From Streptomyces sp. NBC_01381 (lineage in GTDB: Bacteria; Actinomycetota; Actinomycetes; Streptomycetales; Streptomycetaceae): a stretch of DNA of 64,000 bases. The DNA is taken from assembly GCF_026340305.1 (NCBI RefSeq), contig NZ_JAPEPI010000002.1:496001-560000 (forward strand), read 5' to 3'. The notes under the pieces were generated by a model. The model worked only from the letters and a program-made list of their open reading frames with translations. It had not been told where the DNA came from and did no database searches. A program made the translations under genes and the position numbers. This document shows, in pieces, positions 25,034 to 33,413 of the stretch. The number at the start of each line of letters is the position of its first letter. Position 1 is the first letter of the stretch.

Positions 25034-25862
25034 GCATCGCGCGAGCCGCCCGCGCCTGGTCCCGCACCCGGTCCGCCGTGGTCGGCTCCACCGCCGTCAC
25101 CACATCGGCGTACGTCTCAAGCTCCGCCGCGCCGCCGAGGAAGTCGCCCCGCTGGACGAGGAGCTGGGCCCGTTCGTAGCGCAGTCGCGCCGGGTGTGCG
25201 GGCAGCAGGAGGGAGAGCTCGACCGCCCACAGTGCGACGTCCGTGCGCTCGGGGCGGGCCGCCGCCCAGGCGCGGATGTTGTTGAGGATGCGCAGGACGA
25301 TGTTGAGCGGGTCGGCGGGTCTGAGCATCGAGGGGTTCATCGTGCCGCCCGACGAACCGGCGACGAGCAGCTCCGCGTCCGAGCCGCTCAGCAGCCGCCC
25401 GCCCGCGAACGGGTCGGTCAGCACCTGCTCCTCGCGCGGCCCGAAGCCGACGACGAAGTGGCCGGGCAGCGCGACGCCGTAGACGGGCGCGCCCGCCCGG
25501 CGCGCGACCTCGATCCACACCACCGAGAGGAGGATCGGCAGGCCGCGGCGGCGCCGAAGCACCTCGTGCAGGAGGGAGGACTCCAGGCGCTGGTAGTCGG
25601 CGGGCGTCCCCAGGAACCCGCAGCGCGCGCCGAGGAGTTCGGCAAGCGCGGCCGCCCACTCCCGGGCGCCGCCGGGCCGGTAGGGCAGCTGCCCGGCGAG
25701 GTCGTCCAGCTCGATCTGCGCGGCGTCGATGCCGTCGTCGCCGAGTTCCGGATCGGCCTCCGCACTCACCAGGAGGCACAACAGGGACAGGTCGGGCCGC
25801 TCGGACCTGGCCTCCTCGGCGAACCTCCGCCGCGTCGCGGACGTCCTTGACTCCTCGTGCAT
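25026..25862 (-). CDS. SirB1/transglutaminase-like protein, paralogue 2
   Basis: The 278-residue protein is clearly homologous to the one at 22798-23628 over its whole length. Shared stretches include GLPILLSVVWIEVARRAGAP, GVALPGHFVVGFG and LNIVLRILNNIRAWAAARPE, and the last six residues (ARAMLN) are identical. The two copies flank the DUF2000 and AraC genes, which suggests an old duplication with the pair inserted between, or a duplication around it. Function is unknown. Confidence 0.75.
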   Translation of the reverse strand: MHEESRTSATRRRFAEEARSERPDLSLLCLLVSAEADPELGDDGIDAAQIELDDLAGQLPYRPGGAREWAAALAELLGARCGFLGTPADYQRLESSLLHEVLRRRRGLPILLSVVWIEVARRAGAPVYGVALPGHFVVGFGPREEQVLTDPFAGGRLLSGSDAELLVAGSSGGTMNPSMLRPADPLNIVLRILNNIRAWAAARPERTDVALWAVELSLLLPAHPARLRYERAQLLVQRGDFLGGAAELETYADVVTAVEPTTADRVRDQARAARAMLN

Positions 25863-25905
25863 GCGTGCCTCGTGCCTTACTTACCGAGCCGGCCCCGGCG
25901 GGAAC

Positions 25906-26946
25906 CTACCGAGCCGACGGGTATCGATAGTGGTGGTACGTGTGGTGCGCCGCGAAGCCAAGACCGCCGTACAGCGCCCGCGCACCCTCGTTGTCGTCCT
26001 CGACCTGCAGCCAGGCCGCCGAAGCGCCCTCGGTGAGCGCCTGCCGGGACAGCGCGGCCATCACCGCGGTCGCGAGCCCCTGGCGCCGGTGCGCCGGATC
26101 GACCTCGACCGCCATGAACCCCGCCCAGCGCCCGTCCACCACGCACCGGCCGATCGCCGCGGGACCCGCGTCGGGAGAGGCCCCGGGCACGGAAGCGAAC
26201 CACACCGAGGGGCCGCTCGCCAGCACCTTGAGCACATGAGGTCCCGGCACCCCGAATCGCTTGTAGCGGCGCAGCCACGCGTCGTCGTAGGAGCGCGAGA
26301 GCCGCACCCGTTCCACTTCCGCCTCCAGATCGCCGAGCGGTGCGAGGGCGCCGATGTGCAGCTGCGCGCTCGCCTCGCGCTGCCAGCCCCGCTCTTCGAG
26401 TTCCGCGCTGAGCAGCTCCTGGGTGCCATCGGCCCCGGTCGCGGTCTGGATGTACGAGGGCAGCTCCCGCTCCGCGTACCAGCGGCGTACGTGATCGAGT
26501 GCCTCGTCGAGCGGCAGGCCGGGGTCGCCGAGCGGCAGCACGGAGTTGGCCCGACGGGTGAAGCCGGCCGCCGCCCGCAGCTCCCACTCGCCGAGCATCT
26601 CGCTCTCGACCGGCTGCCAGGCGCGCGCGGACACCCGGGCCAACTCCGCGTAGGAGGCTGCGGGACCACGCCTGCGGGCCGGAGCCGGGGGTACGACCTT
26701 GCCCGCGACAAGGGAGCTTTCCACGATGCGGACACGCTGGCCGTCGCGGCGTGTGATCAGTACCACACCCTCGTTCCACGATGTGAGAACACCCACCGTG
26801 TCGGTGAACTTACCGCCCGTCTCGGCCCCTGCGTTCAACTGCCGCACGGAAACCCTTCTGCCCACGTCAGCAGGGGTAATCCGCACCTCAAGCCGTCCGC
26901 CCGCAGTGAATTCCACAGCTCTGTACGCCCCTCCTGTTCGGATCAT
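25906..26946 (-). CDS. GNAT-family acetyltransferase with N-terminal extension
   Basis: From ATG 26946 the protein has 346 residues. The first 85 or so form a small beta-rich domain (GGRLEVRITPADVGRRVSVR, then WNEGVVLITRRDGQRVRIVE). The C-terminal part is a GNAT domain with GFMAVEVDPAHRRQGLATAV as acetyl-CoA loop and VEDDNEGARALYGGLGF at the end. GTG 26916 is an alternative start, with CAGGAGGGG about 11 bases upstream. The substrate is unknown. It is divergent from fdxA. Confidence 0.82.
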   Translation of the reverse strand: MIRTGGAYRAVEFTAGGRLEVRITPADVGRRVSVRQLNAGAETGGKFTDTVGVLTSWNEGVVLITRRDGQRVRIVESSLVAGKVVPPAPARRRGPAASYAELARVSARAWQPVESEMLGEWELRAAAGFTRRANSVLPLGDPGLPLDEALDHVRRWYAERELPSYIQTATGADGTQELLSAELEERGWQREASAQLHIGALAPLGDLEAEVERVRLSRSYDDAWLRRYKRFGVPGPHVLKVLASGPSVWFASVPGASPDAGPAAIGRCVVDGRWAGFMAVEVDPAHRRQGLATAVMAALSRQALTEGASAAWLQVEDDNEGARALYGGLGFAAHHTYHHYRYPSAR

Positions 26947-27059
26947 GCTCGGGAACGGAGATACTAGAGGTGGGCATCGACGACGCCGCGCTCCCGCGCG
27001 CCAGGCGAGCGGAGCCTGAGGACGGCCCGCCAACGCCCGTATCGAGGAGGAACGACAGC

Positions 27060-27380
27060 GTGACCTACGTCATCGCGCAGCCTTGTGTCGACGTCAAGGA
27101 CAAGGCGTGCATCGAGGAGTGCCCGGTCGACTGCATTTACGAGGGCTCCCGGTCCTTGTACATCCACCCGGACGAATGCGTCGACTGCGGAGCCTGCGAA
27201 CCGGTCTGCCCGGTCGAGGCGATCTTCTACGAGGACGACACTCCGGAAGAGTGGAAGGACTACTACAAGGCGAACGTCGAGTTCTTCGACGAGCTCGGCT
27301 CGCCCGGTGGTGCCAGCAAGCTCGGCCTGATCGAGCGCGACCACACCTTCATCGCCGCATTGCCGCCGCAGAACCAGTAA
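27060..27380 (+). CDS. fdxA: seven-iron ferredoxin
   Basis: The 106-residue protein begins at GTG 27060 behind a strong GAGGAGGAA site. The N-terminal cysteines in PCVDVKDKACIEECPVDC and DECVDCGACEPVCP match the 3Fe-4S plus 4Fe-4S ferredoxins common in actinobacteria, and the C-terminal tail (GGASKLGLIERDHTFIAALP) is normal. It carries electrons to enzymes such as cytochrome P450s or oxidoreductases in the cytosol. It lies upstream of dapC, but a strong hairpin separates the two. Confidence 0.94.
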   Translation: MTYVIAQPCVDVKDKACIEECPVDCIYEGSRSLYIHPDECVDCGACEPVCPVEAIFYEDDTPEEWKDYYKANVEFFDELGSPGGASKLGLIERDHTFIAALPPQNQ

Positions 27381-27401
27381 CGGCTGCTTGAAGCGCCGCC
27401 C

Positions 27402-27436
27402 CGGTCCCGTACGGCACATCCTGCCGTACGGGACCG
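27402..27436 (+). terminator. 15-bp perfect hairpin between fdxA and dapC
   Basis: CGGTCCCGTACGGCA at 27402-27416 pairs perfectly with 27422-27436 around a 5-base loop, followed by ATTTG. It should stop or weaken transcription from fdxA into dapC, which starts 37 bases later. Confidence 0.75.
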
Positions 27437-27473
27437 AGGCATTTGTCCGCCCACGCATTACGGGAGTCAGCAC

Positions 27474-28586
27474 GTGTCCGCAGTCTCTGGAGTCTCTGGT
27501 CTCTCTGGCCGCCTTCCCGCCTTCCCCTGGGACAAGCTCGAGCCCTACAAGGCCACGGCCGCCGCGCACGCCGGCGGAATCGTCGACCTGTCGGTGGGCA
27601 CGCCGGTCGACCCGGTGCCCGAGCTGATCCAGAAAGCGCTGATCGCGGCCGCGGACTCGCCGGGCTATCCGACGGTGTGGGGCACGCCCGAGCTGCGCGA
27701 CGCGATCACCGGCTGGTGCGAGCGGCGCCTGGGGGCACGCGGCATCACGCACCGGAACGTGCTGCCGGTCGTCGGCTCCAAGGAACTGGTGGCCTGGCTG
27801 CCGACCCAGCTGGGCCTCGGCCCGGGGGACGTCGTCGCCTACCCGCGGCTCGCCTACCCGACGTACGAGGTGGGTGCCCGTCTCGCGCGCGCCGACTACG
27901 TCGCGTACGACGACCCGATGGAGCTCGACCCCACGAACCTGAAGCTCCTGTGGCTCAACTCGCCCTCGAATCCCACCGGTCGCGTCCTGTCCAAGGACGA
28001 GCTGACCCGCACGGTCGCCTGGGCGCGTGAGCACGGCGTCCTGCTCTTCAGCGACGAGTGCTACCTGGAACTCGGCTGGGACGCGGAGCCGGTCTCGGTG
28101 CTCCACCCGGACGTGTGCGGTGGCTCGTACGAGGGCATCGTCGCCGTCCACTCGCTCTCCAAGCGGTCGAACCTGGCGGGCTACCGCGCGGCGTTCATCG
28201 CCGGTGACGAGGGCGTCCTCGGCGAACTCCTCCAGATCCGCAAGCACGGCGGCATGATGACGTCCGCGCCGACGCAGGCCGCCGTCGTCGCGGCGCTCGG
28301 CGACGACCAGCACGTGCGCGAGCAGCGCGAGCGGTACGCCGCCCGCCGCACCGCCCTGCGCGACGCCCTCCTGAAGCACGGCTTCCGCATCGAGCACAGC
28401 GAGGCGAGCCTCTACCTCTGGGCGACCCGCGACGAGTCCTGCTGGGACACGGTGGGCCACCTCGCGGAGCTCGGCATCCTCGTCGCGCCCGGCGACTTCT
28501 ACGGCCCCGCGGGCGACCGCTTCGTCCGTGTGGCGCTGACCGCGACCGACGAGCGGGTGGCCACGGCGGTCGAGCGACTGGCCTGA
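27474..28586 (+). CDS. dapC: succinyldiaminopimelate transaminase
   Basis: The 370-residue PLP enzyme (GTG start, GGGAG upstream) belongs to the fold-type I aminotransferases: substrate-loop SPGYPTVWGTPELRDAI, LLWLNSPSNPTGRVLS for the cofactor phosphate and pyridine side, DECYLELGW, and the Schiff-base lysine in SLSKRSNLAGYR. It makes N-succinyl-LL-2,6-diaminopimelate on the way to lysine and the meso/LL-DAP of peptidoglycan. DapE, the next step of the pathway, is encoded 1.8 kb downstream. Some relatives also act as glutamate-prephenate aminotransferase. Confidence 0.9.
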   Translation: MSAVSGVSGLSGRLPAFPWDKLEPYKATAAAHAGGIVDLSVGTPVDPVPELIQKALIAAADSPGYPTVWGTPELRDAITGWCERRLGARGITHRNVLPVVGSKELVAWLPTQLGLGPGDVVAYPRLAYPTYEVGARLARADYVAYDDPMELDPTNLKLLWLNSPSNPTGRVLSKDELTRTVAWAREHGVLLFSDECYLELGWDAEPVSVLHPDVCGGSYEGIVAVHSLSKRSNLAGYRAAFIAGDEGVLGELLQIRKHGGMMTSAPTQAAVVAALGDDQHVREQRERYAARRTALRDALLKHGFRIEHSEASLYLWATRDESCWDTVGHLAELGILVAPGDFYGPAGDRFVRVALTATDERVATAVERLA

Positions 28587-28591
28587 GCGCG

Positions 28592-28636
28592 CACGGGGAG
28601 GGCCCCGGAGCCATCGGCTCCGGGGCCCTCCCCGTG
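28592..28636. terminator. 21-bp perfect hairpin between convergent genes
   Basis: Bases 28592-28612 are the exact reverse complement of 28616-28636, with a 3-base loop. It lies just after dapC and just before the stop of the convergent secreted-protein gene, so it can terminate both. Confidence 0.85.
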
Positions 28637-28650
28637 TCGGTGCGCGGCGG

Positions 28651-29139
28651 TCAGCCGATCGGCAGGTCCTTGACCGGGAGCCGGTCGGTGGGCAGGCTGC
28701 CCTTGGCGACCGAGTCCGTCGGCAGGCCGCCGGCCAGGCGGTCGGTGGGCAGACCACCCTCGGTGGCCGTGTTCGCGGTCTCGCCGAGCAGCTTGCCCGC
28801 GCTGCCCGCGACGCCGCCAGCGGTCTTCTGCGCCGCGGGGGTGGTCGTCTTGGCGCCCTTGCCGACGGTCTTGGCGCCCTTGCCGACGGCCTTGCCCGTG
28901 GTCGCGGACTTCTTCACGGCCTTGTTGCCGGTCTCGCCCGCGAGACCGGTGACCTTCTGTGCCGCGCCGTCGACGGTGCTGCCCAGGCCGGCACCGTCGA
29001 GGGCGCTGACGCCGCCGAGGTCGGGGGTGGCGGGGAGTTCGGCGGCGCTTGCGGAGCCGGCCGCACCGACCACGGGAGCCGCCCCCGCTGCGATGAGCAG
29101 CGCGGCGCGGGCGATCCGGCGGGTCAGGGGGAGGGACAT
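28651..29139 (-). CDS. small secreted low-complexity protein
   Basis: The 162-residue protein has a Sec signal peptide (RRIARAALLIAAGAAPVVGA, cleavage after ASA at about residue 32). The mature part is Gly/Ala/Thr/Lys-rich with a Lys-Gly-Ala repeat (VGKGAKTVGKGAKTTTP) and a C terminus of GLPTDRL, GLPTDSV, SLPTDRL and DLPIG units. No catalytic or nucleotide-binding motif is present, although similar proteins are sometimes labelled ATP-binding. It may be a wall-associated or hydrophilic surface protein. Confidence 0.75.
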   Translation of the reverse strand: MSLPLTRRIARAALLIAAGAAPVVGAAGSASAAELPATPDLGGVSALDGAGLGSTVDGAAQKVTGLAGETGNKAVKKSATTGKAVGKGAKTVGKGAKTTTPAAQKTAGGVAGSAGKLLGETANTATEGGLPTDRLAGGLPTDSVAKGSLPTDRLPVKDLPIG

Positions 29140-29441
29140 GATGCTCCTTCAGACGGGAGAGAACGTGGGTGTGTCCGGCCGGATGGGGCCCGGCGTTCGG
29201 ACGCAGTGAATACCGCTCGAAGCCCGCGAAGGTTGCGGTGGCCGAATGTAAAGAGTTGGCAATGCATCGCATAATCGGCTCGGATAAAATCGGGCAAAGG
29301 TCTCGCCTCGCGCGAGTCTGCTGAATCGTCAATGCCCTGTGTTCGCAAGGGGTTTGGCGGATGTGGCGGGCGGTGCGCGAAAACCTGGACGGTGCGTCGC
29401 CCGTGAGTGATCAGCGTGGTCCGATCGGGTGATGCGCCGTA
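29140..29441 (-). other. 302-bp intergenic region
   Basis: No gene is seen. Bases 29215-29300 are AT-richer than the neighbours and, on the minus strand, hold a weak TTTGCC-16-GATTAT promoter-like pair that could drive the secreted-protein gene. The rest shows nothing specific. Confidence 0.4.
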
Positions 29442-30362
29442 CTACTGCCCAGTGACGATTCGGACCTCGCCCGCGCCGTTCCCGGCGTCCGTGCCCGACT
29501 CGTCCGCGCCCGCCTTGCCGGGCTTGTGCCATTCCTTGCCGGAATCCCCGACACGCCACTCCCGGCCCGCGTACGACACCTTCTCGATGCCGAGCGCGGA
29601 CGCCTGGGCCACCGCCCAGTGCGCCAGCTCCCAGCCCCGCTGTCCGGCGCCGCCTTCGGTGGTCCCCGCCGTCGCGGACACCGGCACGGTCACCGCGCGG
29701 CCGTCACCCTCGGGCGCCACATCGCGGCCGAAGTCGCGCACGAGCGCGGCCCGCACCTGAGCCGGATCGCCCGGCGCCGCGGGCTTCCGGCCCTCGCAGC
29801 TGAGCGTGGCGGGGGCGCGGCCGGTCAGCGCGGCGGCAAGCAGCGCCGCGTCCGGCTCGTGCTTCGCGTACGCCTGGGGATAGCCGCTGCGCTGCACGCG
29901 CTGGGCGGCGACCGTCAGAGGGAGGCGGGAGTAGCCGGGGACCTTGTCGAGATGGGCGTAGAAACGCGCGGCCGAGTACGCCGGGTCCATGATCTGTTCC
30001 TCGTTGCCCCAGCCCTGCGAAGGCCGCTGCTGGAAGAGACCGAGCGAGTCCCTGTCGCCATGGGTGATGTTGCGCAGACCGGACTCCTGCAGGGCGGTCG
30101 CGAGGGCGATCGTCACCGCGCGCTCGGGCATGCCGCGCGACGTGCCCACGGCGGCGACCGTCGCGGCGTTCTCCGCCTGCTCGGCCGAGAACTCGTACGA
30201 CGCCCCGTCCCCGTTGCCCGAGACGACCTCGCAGCGTGGCGCGGCTCTGCCCCCGGAAACGTACTGCACCACCACATAGCCGACGAGGGCGAGCAGGACC
30301 GCGACGGCCGCCCCGGTACGGAGGAGGCGGCCGCGCCGGACGAGGGTGGGGGGCTCAGGCAC
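29442..30362 (-). CDS. membrane-anchored lysozyme-like protein
   Basis: The 306-residue protein has an N-terminal membrane anchor (TGAAVAVLLALVGYVVVQYV). Its core is VTIALATALQESGLRNITHG with SLGLFQQRPSQGWGNEEQIM, which resembles the soluble lytic transglycosylase/lysozyme-like folds found in actinobacterial wall proteins, with Glu in ALQESGL as the likely acid. The C-terminal part is Gly-rich and of unclear fold. It would act on peptidoglycan outside the membrane. Relatives are sometimes named heavy metal transporter, which the sequence does not support. Confidence 0.65.
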   Translation of the reverse strand: MPEPPTLVRRGRLLRTGAAVAVLLALVGYVVVQYVSGGRAAPRCEVVSGNGDGASYEFSAEQAENAATVAAVGTSRGMPERAVTIALATALQESGLRNITHGDRDSLGLFQQRPSQGWGNEEQIMDPAYSAARFYAHLDKVPGYSRLPLTVAAQRVQRSGYPQAYAKHEPDAALLAAALTGRAPATLSCEGRKPAAPGDPAQVRAALVRDFGRDVAPEGDGRAVTVPVSATAGTTEGGAGQRGWELAHWAVAQASALGIEKVSYAGREWRVGDSGKEWHKPGKAGADESGTDAGNGAGEVRIVTGQ

Positions 30363-30424
30363 GCGACCAAGGTACTGGAGGCCACCGACAAGGCGGCGCG
30401 CCGAGGGGCGTTAGGGTCGAAGCC

Positions 30425-31516
30425 ATGGCTCAGACCTCGCATCAGCCCCCGCTCGACCTCACGCTCGACGCCGCCGAGCTCACCGCCAGGCTCGTCGACT
30501 TCCCGTCGCCCAGCGGCGAGGAGAAGGCGCTCGCGGACGCCATCGAGACCGCGCTGCGGGGTCTGCCGCACCTCACCGTCGACCGGCACGGCAACAACAT
30601 CGTGGCCCGCACGAACCTGGGCCGCGGCGAGCGCGTGATCCTCGCCGGGCACATCGACACCGTGCCGATCGCGGACAACGTGCCGTCCCGCCTGGACGAG
30701 CACGGAATCCTGTGGGGCTGCGGCACCTGCGACATGAAGTCGGGCGTCGCGGTGCAGCTGCGCATCGCGCAGACGGTCACCGAGCCCAACCGCGACCTGA
30801 CCTTCGTCTTCTACGACAACGAAGAGGTCGCCGCCCACCTCAACGGCCTCGGCCATGTCGCCGATGCCCACCCCGACTGGCTCGCGGGCGACTTCGCGGT
30901 CCTCCTGGAGCCGACGGACTGCCAGGTCGAGGGCGGCTGCCAGGGCACGCTGCGGGTGTTCCTGAAGACGAAGGGCGAGCGCGCGCACTCCGCACGCGCG
31001 TGGATGGGCTCCAACGCGATCCACAAGGTCGCGCCGATCCTCGACAAGCTGGCCGCGTACGAACCGCGCAAGCCGATGGTCGACGGGCTCCAGTTCCACG
31101 AGGGGCTCAACGCCGTGCGGATCGAGGGCGGCGGCGCCACCAACGTCATCCCCGACGAGTGCACCGTCGTCGTCAACTTCCGCTACGCGCCCGACCGCAC
31201 CGAGGACGAGGCGCTCGCCTTCGTACGCGACTACTTCGCCGACTGCGACATCGCCGAGTTCATCGTCGACGACCACACCGGCGGTGCACGGCCCGGCCTC
31301 AACCACCCCGCGGCGGCGGCCTTCGTGGCGGCGGTCGGCGGCACTCCGCGGCCCAAGTTCGGCTGGACGGACGTCTCCCGCTTCAGCGCGCTCGGCGTGC
31401 CCGCGGTGAACTACGGTCCCGGCGCACCGCTGCTCGCCCACAAGGTCGACGAGCGGGTCGAGGCCGCGCTGATCCCGGAGGCGGAGAAGCGGCTCACCGC
31501 CTGGCTGACATCGTGA
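30425..31516 (+). CDS. dapE: succinyl-diaminopimelate desuccinylase
   Basis: The 363-residue M20-family metallo-amidohydrolase has the metal-binding AGHIDTVPIAD, then WGCGTCDMKSGVAVQLR with the second metal Asp, FYDNEEVA with the catalytic Glu pair, and the dimerisation-domain GERAHSARAWMGSNAIHK. It hydrolyses N-succinyl-LL-DAP to LL-DAP and succinate. Together with DapC it supplies lysine and cell-wall DAP. The ATG at 30425 gives the normal family N terminus. Confidence 0.92.
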   Translation: MAQTSHQPPLDLTLDAAELTARLVDFPSPSGEEKALADAIETALRGLPHLTVDRHGNNIVARTNLGRGERVILAGHIDTVPIADNVPSRLDEHGILWGCGTCDMKSGVAVQLRIAQTVTEPNRDLTFVFYDNEEVAAHLNGLGHVADAHPDWLAGDFAVLLEPTDCQVEGGCQGTLRVFLKTKGERAHSARAWMGSNAIHKVAPILDKLAAYEPRKPMVDGLQFHEGLNAVRIEGGGATNVIPDECTVVVNFRYAPDRTEDEALAFVRDYFADCDIAEFIVDDHTGGARPGLNHPAAAAFVAAVGGTPRPKFGWTDVSRFSALGVPAVNYGPGAPLLAHKVDERVEAALIPEAEKRLTAWLTS

Positions 31517-31602
31517 GTTCCCGCAAGGATGCGTCGTTTGTAACGCCCAGAGACCTACGCTGAAGCGGCAAGTGAGCGTGACCGCAGCGGAAGGGGATGT
31601 TC

Positions 31603-32352
31603 ATGGGTAATCCAGAAGCGCAGGGGCCGCCGGAGGAGCAGTACCTGGGGCCCGTGGTGCGGCGGCGTGAACAGATCACTCCCGGCACCACCGACCAGCG
31701 GCTGCTCGACACCGAGGGCGACTCGGAGTGGGTGCACACCGACCCCTGGCGGGTCATGCGCATCCAGTCGGAGTTCGTGGAAGGCTTCGGCGCGCTCGCC
31801 GAACTCCCCAGCGCCATCAGCGTCTTCGGCTCGGCGCGTACGCCGCACGGTTCGCCCGAGTACGAGGCGGGCGTCCGCATCGGCAAGGCGCTGGTCGACG
31901 CGGGCTTCGCGGTGATCACCGGCGGCGGCCCCGGCGCGATGGAGGCCGCGAACCGGGGCGCGCGCGAGGCCAAGGGCATCTCCGTCGGCCTCGGCATCGA
32001 GCTGCCCTTCGAGCAGGGGCTCAACGACCACGTCGACATCGGCGTCAACTTCCGCTACTTCTTCGTACGCAAGACCATGTTCGTGAAGTACGCCCAGGGC
32101 TTCGTGGTGCTGCCCGGCGGACTCGGCACCCTGGACGAGCTCTTCGAGGCGCTCACCCTCGTCCAGACCCGCAAGGTGACCCGCTTCCCCATCGTCCTGT
32201 TCGGCTCGGAGTACTGGGGCGGCCTCGTCGACTGGCTGCGCAACACGGTGGTGGCGGGCGGCAAGGCGTCGGAGCACGATCTGCACCTGTTCCACATCAC
32301 GGACGACGTGGACGAGGCGGTGGCCCTGGTCACCAAGGAGGTCGGCCGCTAG
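31603..32352 (+). CDS. LOG-family protein (TIGR00730 Rossmann fold)
   Basis: The 249-residue protein has the LOG signatures GGGPGAMEAANRGA and PGGLGTLDELFEAL, with YFFVRKTMFVKYA between them. Proteins of this family are cytokinin riboside 5'-monophosphate phosphoribohydrolases or related nucleotide lyases. The M. tuberculosis relative Rv1205 makes cytokinin-like products. GGAAGGGG sits 6 bases before ATG 31603; ATG 31597 would touch the ribosome binding site. The extended N terminus (about 70 residues) is typical of the longer actinobacterial type. Confidence 0.88.
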   Translation: MGNPEAQGPPEEQYLGPVVRRREQITPGTTDQRLLDTEGDSEWVHTDPWRVMRIQSEFVEGFGALAELPSAISVFGSARTPHGSPEYEAGVRIGKALVDAGFAVITGGGPGAMEAANRGAREAKGISVGLGIELPFEQGLNDHVDIGVNFRYFFVRKTMFVKYAQGFVVLPGGLGTLDELFEALTLVQTRKVTRFPIVLFGSEYWGGLVDWLRNTVVAGGKASEHDLHLFHITDDVDEAVALVTKEVGR

Positions 32353-32360
32353 GCCCTGCC

Positions 32361-32387
32361 GGGCGGGCGGGTCTCTCCCGCCCGCCC
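32361..32387. terminator. hairpin between convergent LOG and DHPS-like genes
   Basis: GGGCGGGCGGG at 32361-32371 pairs perfectly with CCCGCCCGCCC at 32377-32387 around a 5-base loop. Confidence 0.7.
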
Positions 32388-32403
32388 ACGCGACCGCCCG
32401 GTG

Positions 32404-33264
32404 TCACGCCAGTCCGCGCCGGGCGACGGCCGGGTCCCGGTGCCCCGCGATCGTCGCCACCATGTCAAGCACCTGCCGCGTCTCCGCGACCTCGTGCACC
32501 CGGTACACCTGCGCCCCCAGCCACGCAGAGACCGCGGTCGTCGCCAGCGTCCCGATGACCCGTTCCTTCACCGGCCGGTCCAGCGTCTCGCCGACAAAGT
32601 CCTTGTTGGAGAGGGAGACGAGCACCGGCCACCCCGTCTCCACCATCTCGCCGAGCCGCCGGGTCGCCTCCAGCGAATGCCGGGTGTTCTTCCCGAAGTC
32701 GTGCCCGGGGTCGATCATCACGGACTCGCGCGGGACACCGAGCTCCACGGCGCGCTCGGCAAGACCGACGGTGACGTCGAGGATGTCGGCCATCACGTCC
32801 TCGTACGCGATCCGGTGCGGCCGGGTACGCGGCTCGGCACCGCCCGCGTGCGTGCACACGAGCCCCACCCCGTACCGCGCGGCGACCTCCGCGAGCTTCG
32901 GATCGACGCCGCCCCAGGCGTCGTTCAGGAGATCCGCCCCGGCCTCGCAGACCGCCTCGCCCACCTCGTGCCGCCAGGTGTCGACGCTGATGACGACGTC
33001 GGGGAAGCGCTTGCGTACGTCGGCGACGAAACCGACCGTCCGCCGCGCCTCCTCCTCGGCCGTGACTTCCTCGCCCGGACCGGCCTTGACCCCGCCGATG
33101 TCGATGATGGCAGCACCCTCTGACACCGCCTGCTCCACGCGGGCGAGCGCGGGCTCGTCGCGGAACGTGGCGCCCTGGTCGTAGAAGGAGTCAGGGGTCC
33201 GGTTCACGATCGCCATGATCACCGGCTCGTGCGCGTCGAATACACGCCTGCCAAGCCTGAGCAT
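32404..33264 (-). CDS. dihydropteroate synthase-like protein, FolP2 type
   Basis: The 286-residue TIM barrel belongs to the DHPS family: MAIVNRTPDSFYDQG near the start, IIDIGGVKAGPG, ISVDTWRHEV, LLNDAWGG and MIDPGHDFGKN. Two hallmark sites differ from ordinary DHPS. The N-terminal loop has NRTPDSF instead of NVTPDSF, and the pABA/sulfonamide site has SNKDFVGE where true DHPS has SRKxxxG. These changes match mycobacterial FolP2, reported not to make dihydropteroate. It may act on another substrate. Streptomyces normally has a separate folP in a folate operon. Confidence 0.8.
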   Translation of the reverse strand: MLRLGRRVFDAHEPVIMAIVNRTPDSFYDQGATFRDEPALARVEQAVSEGAAIIDIGGVKAGPGEEVTAEEEARRTVGFVADVRKRFPDVVISVDTWRHEVGEAVCEAGADLLNDAWGGVDPKLAEVAARYGVGLVCTHAGGAEPRTRPHRIAYEDVMADILDVTVGLAERAVELGVPRESVMIDPGHDFGKNTRHSLEATRRLGEMVETGWPVLVSLSNKDFVGETLDRPVKERVIGTLATTAVSAWLGAQVYRVHEVAETRQVLDMVATIAGHRDPAVARRGLA

Positions 33265-33413
33265 CCCCTGTGAACCTCCTCTGTCGGTGCCGTCAGCCGC
33301 CCGCTGCTCGGCCGCCTGCGACCTTAACTGTCACAGCCGCATGGCACGATCGGACCCTGACAGATTCAGCACCGAGTTGCTGCATGGGCAGTCGAGCGTG
33401 GGGGCCCGAAGAG

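Noticed and set aside
28651..29139. ATP-binding protein
   Set aside because: No P-loop or other nucleotide-binding motif is present in this low-complexity secreted protein.
29442..30362. Heavy metal transporter
   Set aside because: Only one N-terminal membrane helix and no metal-binding motif are present; the core looks lysozyme-like.
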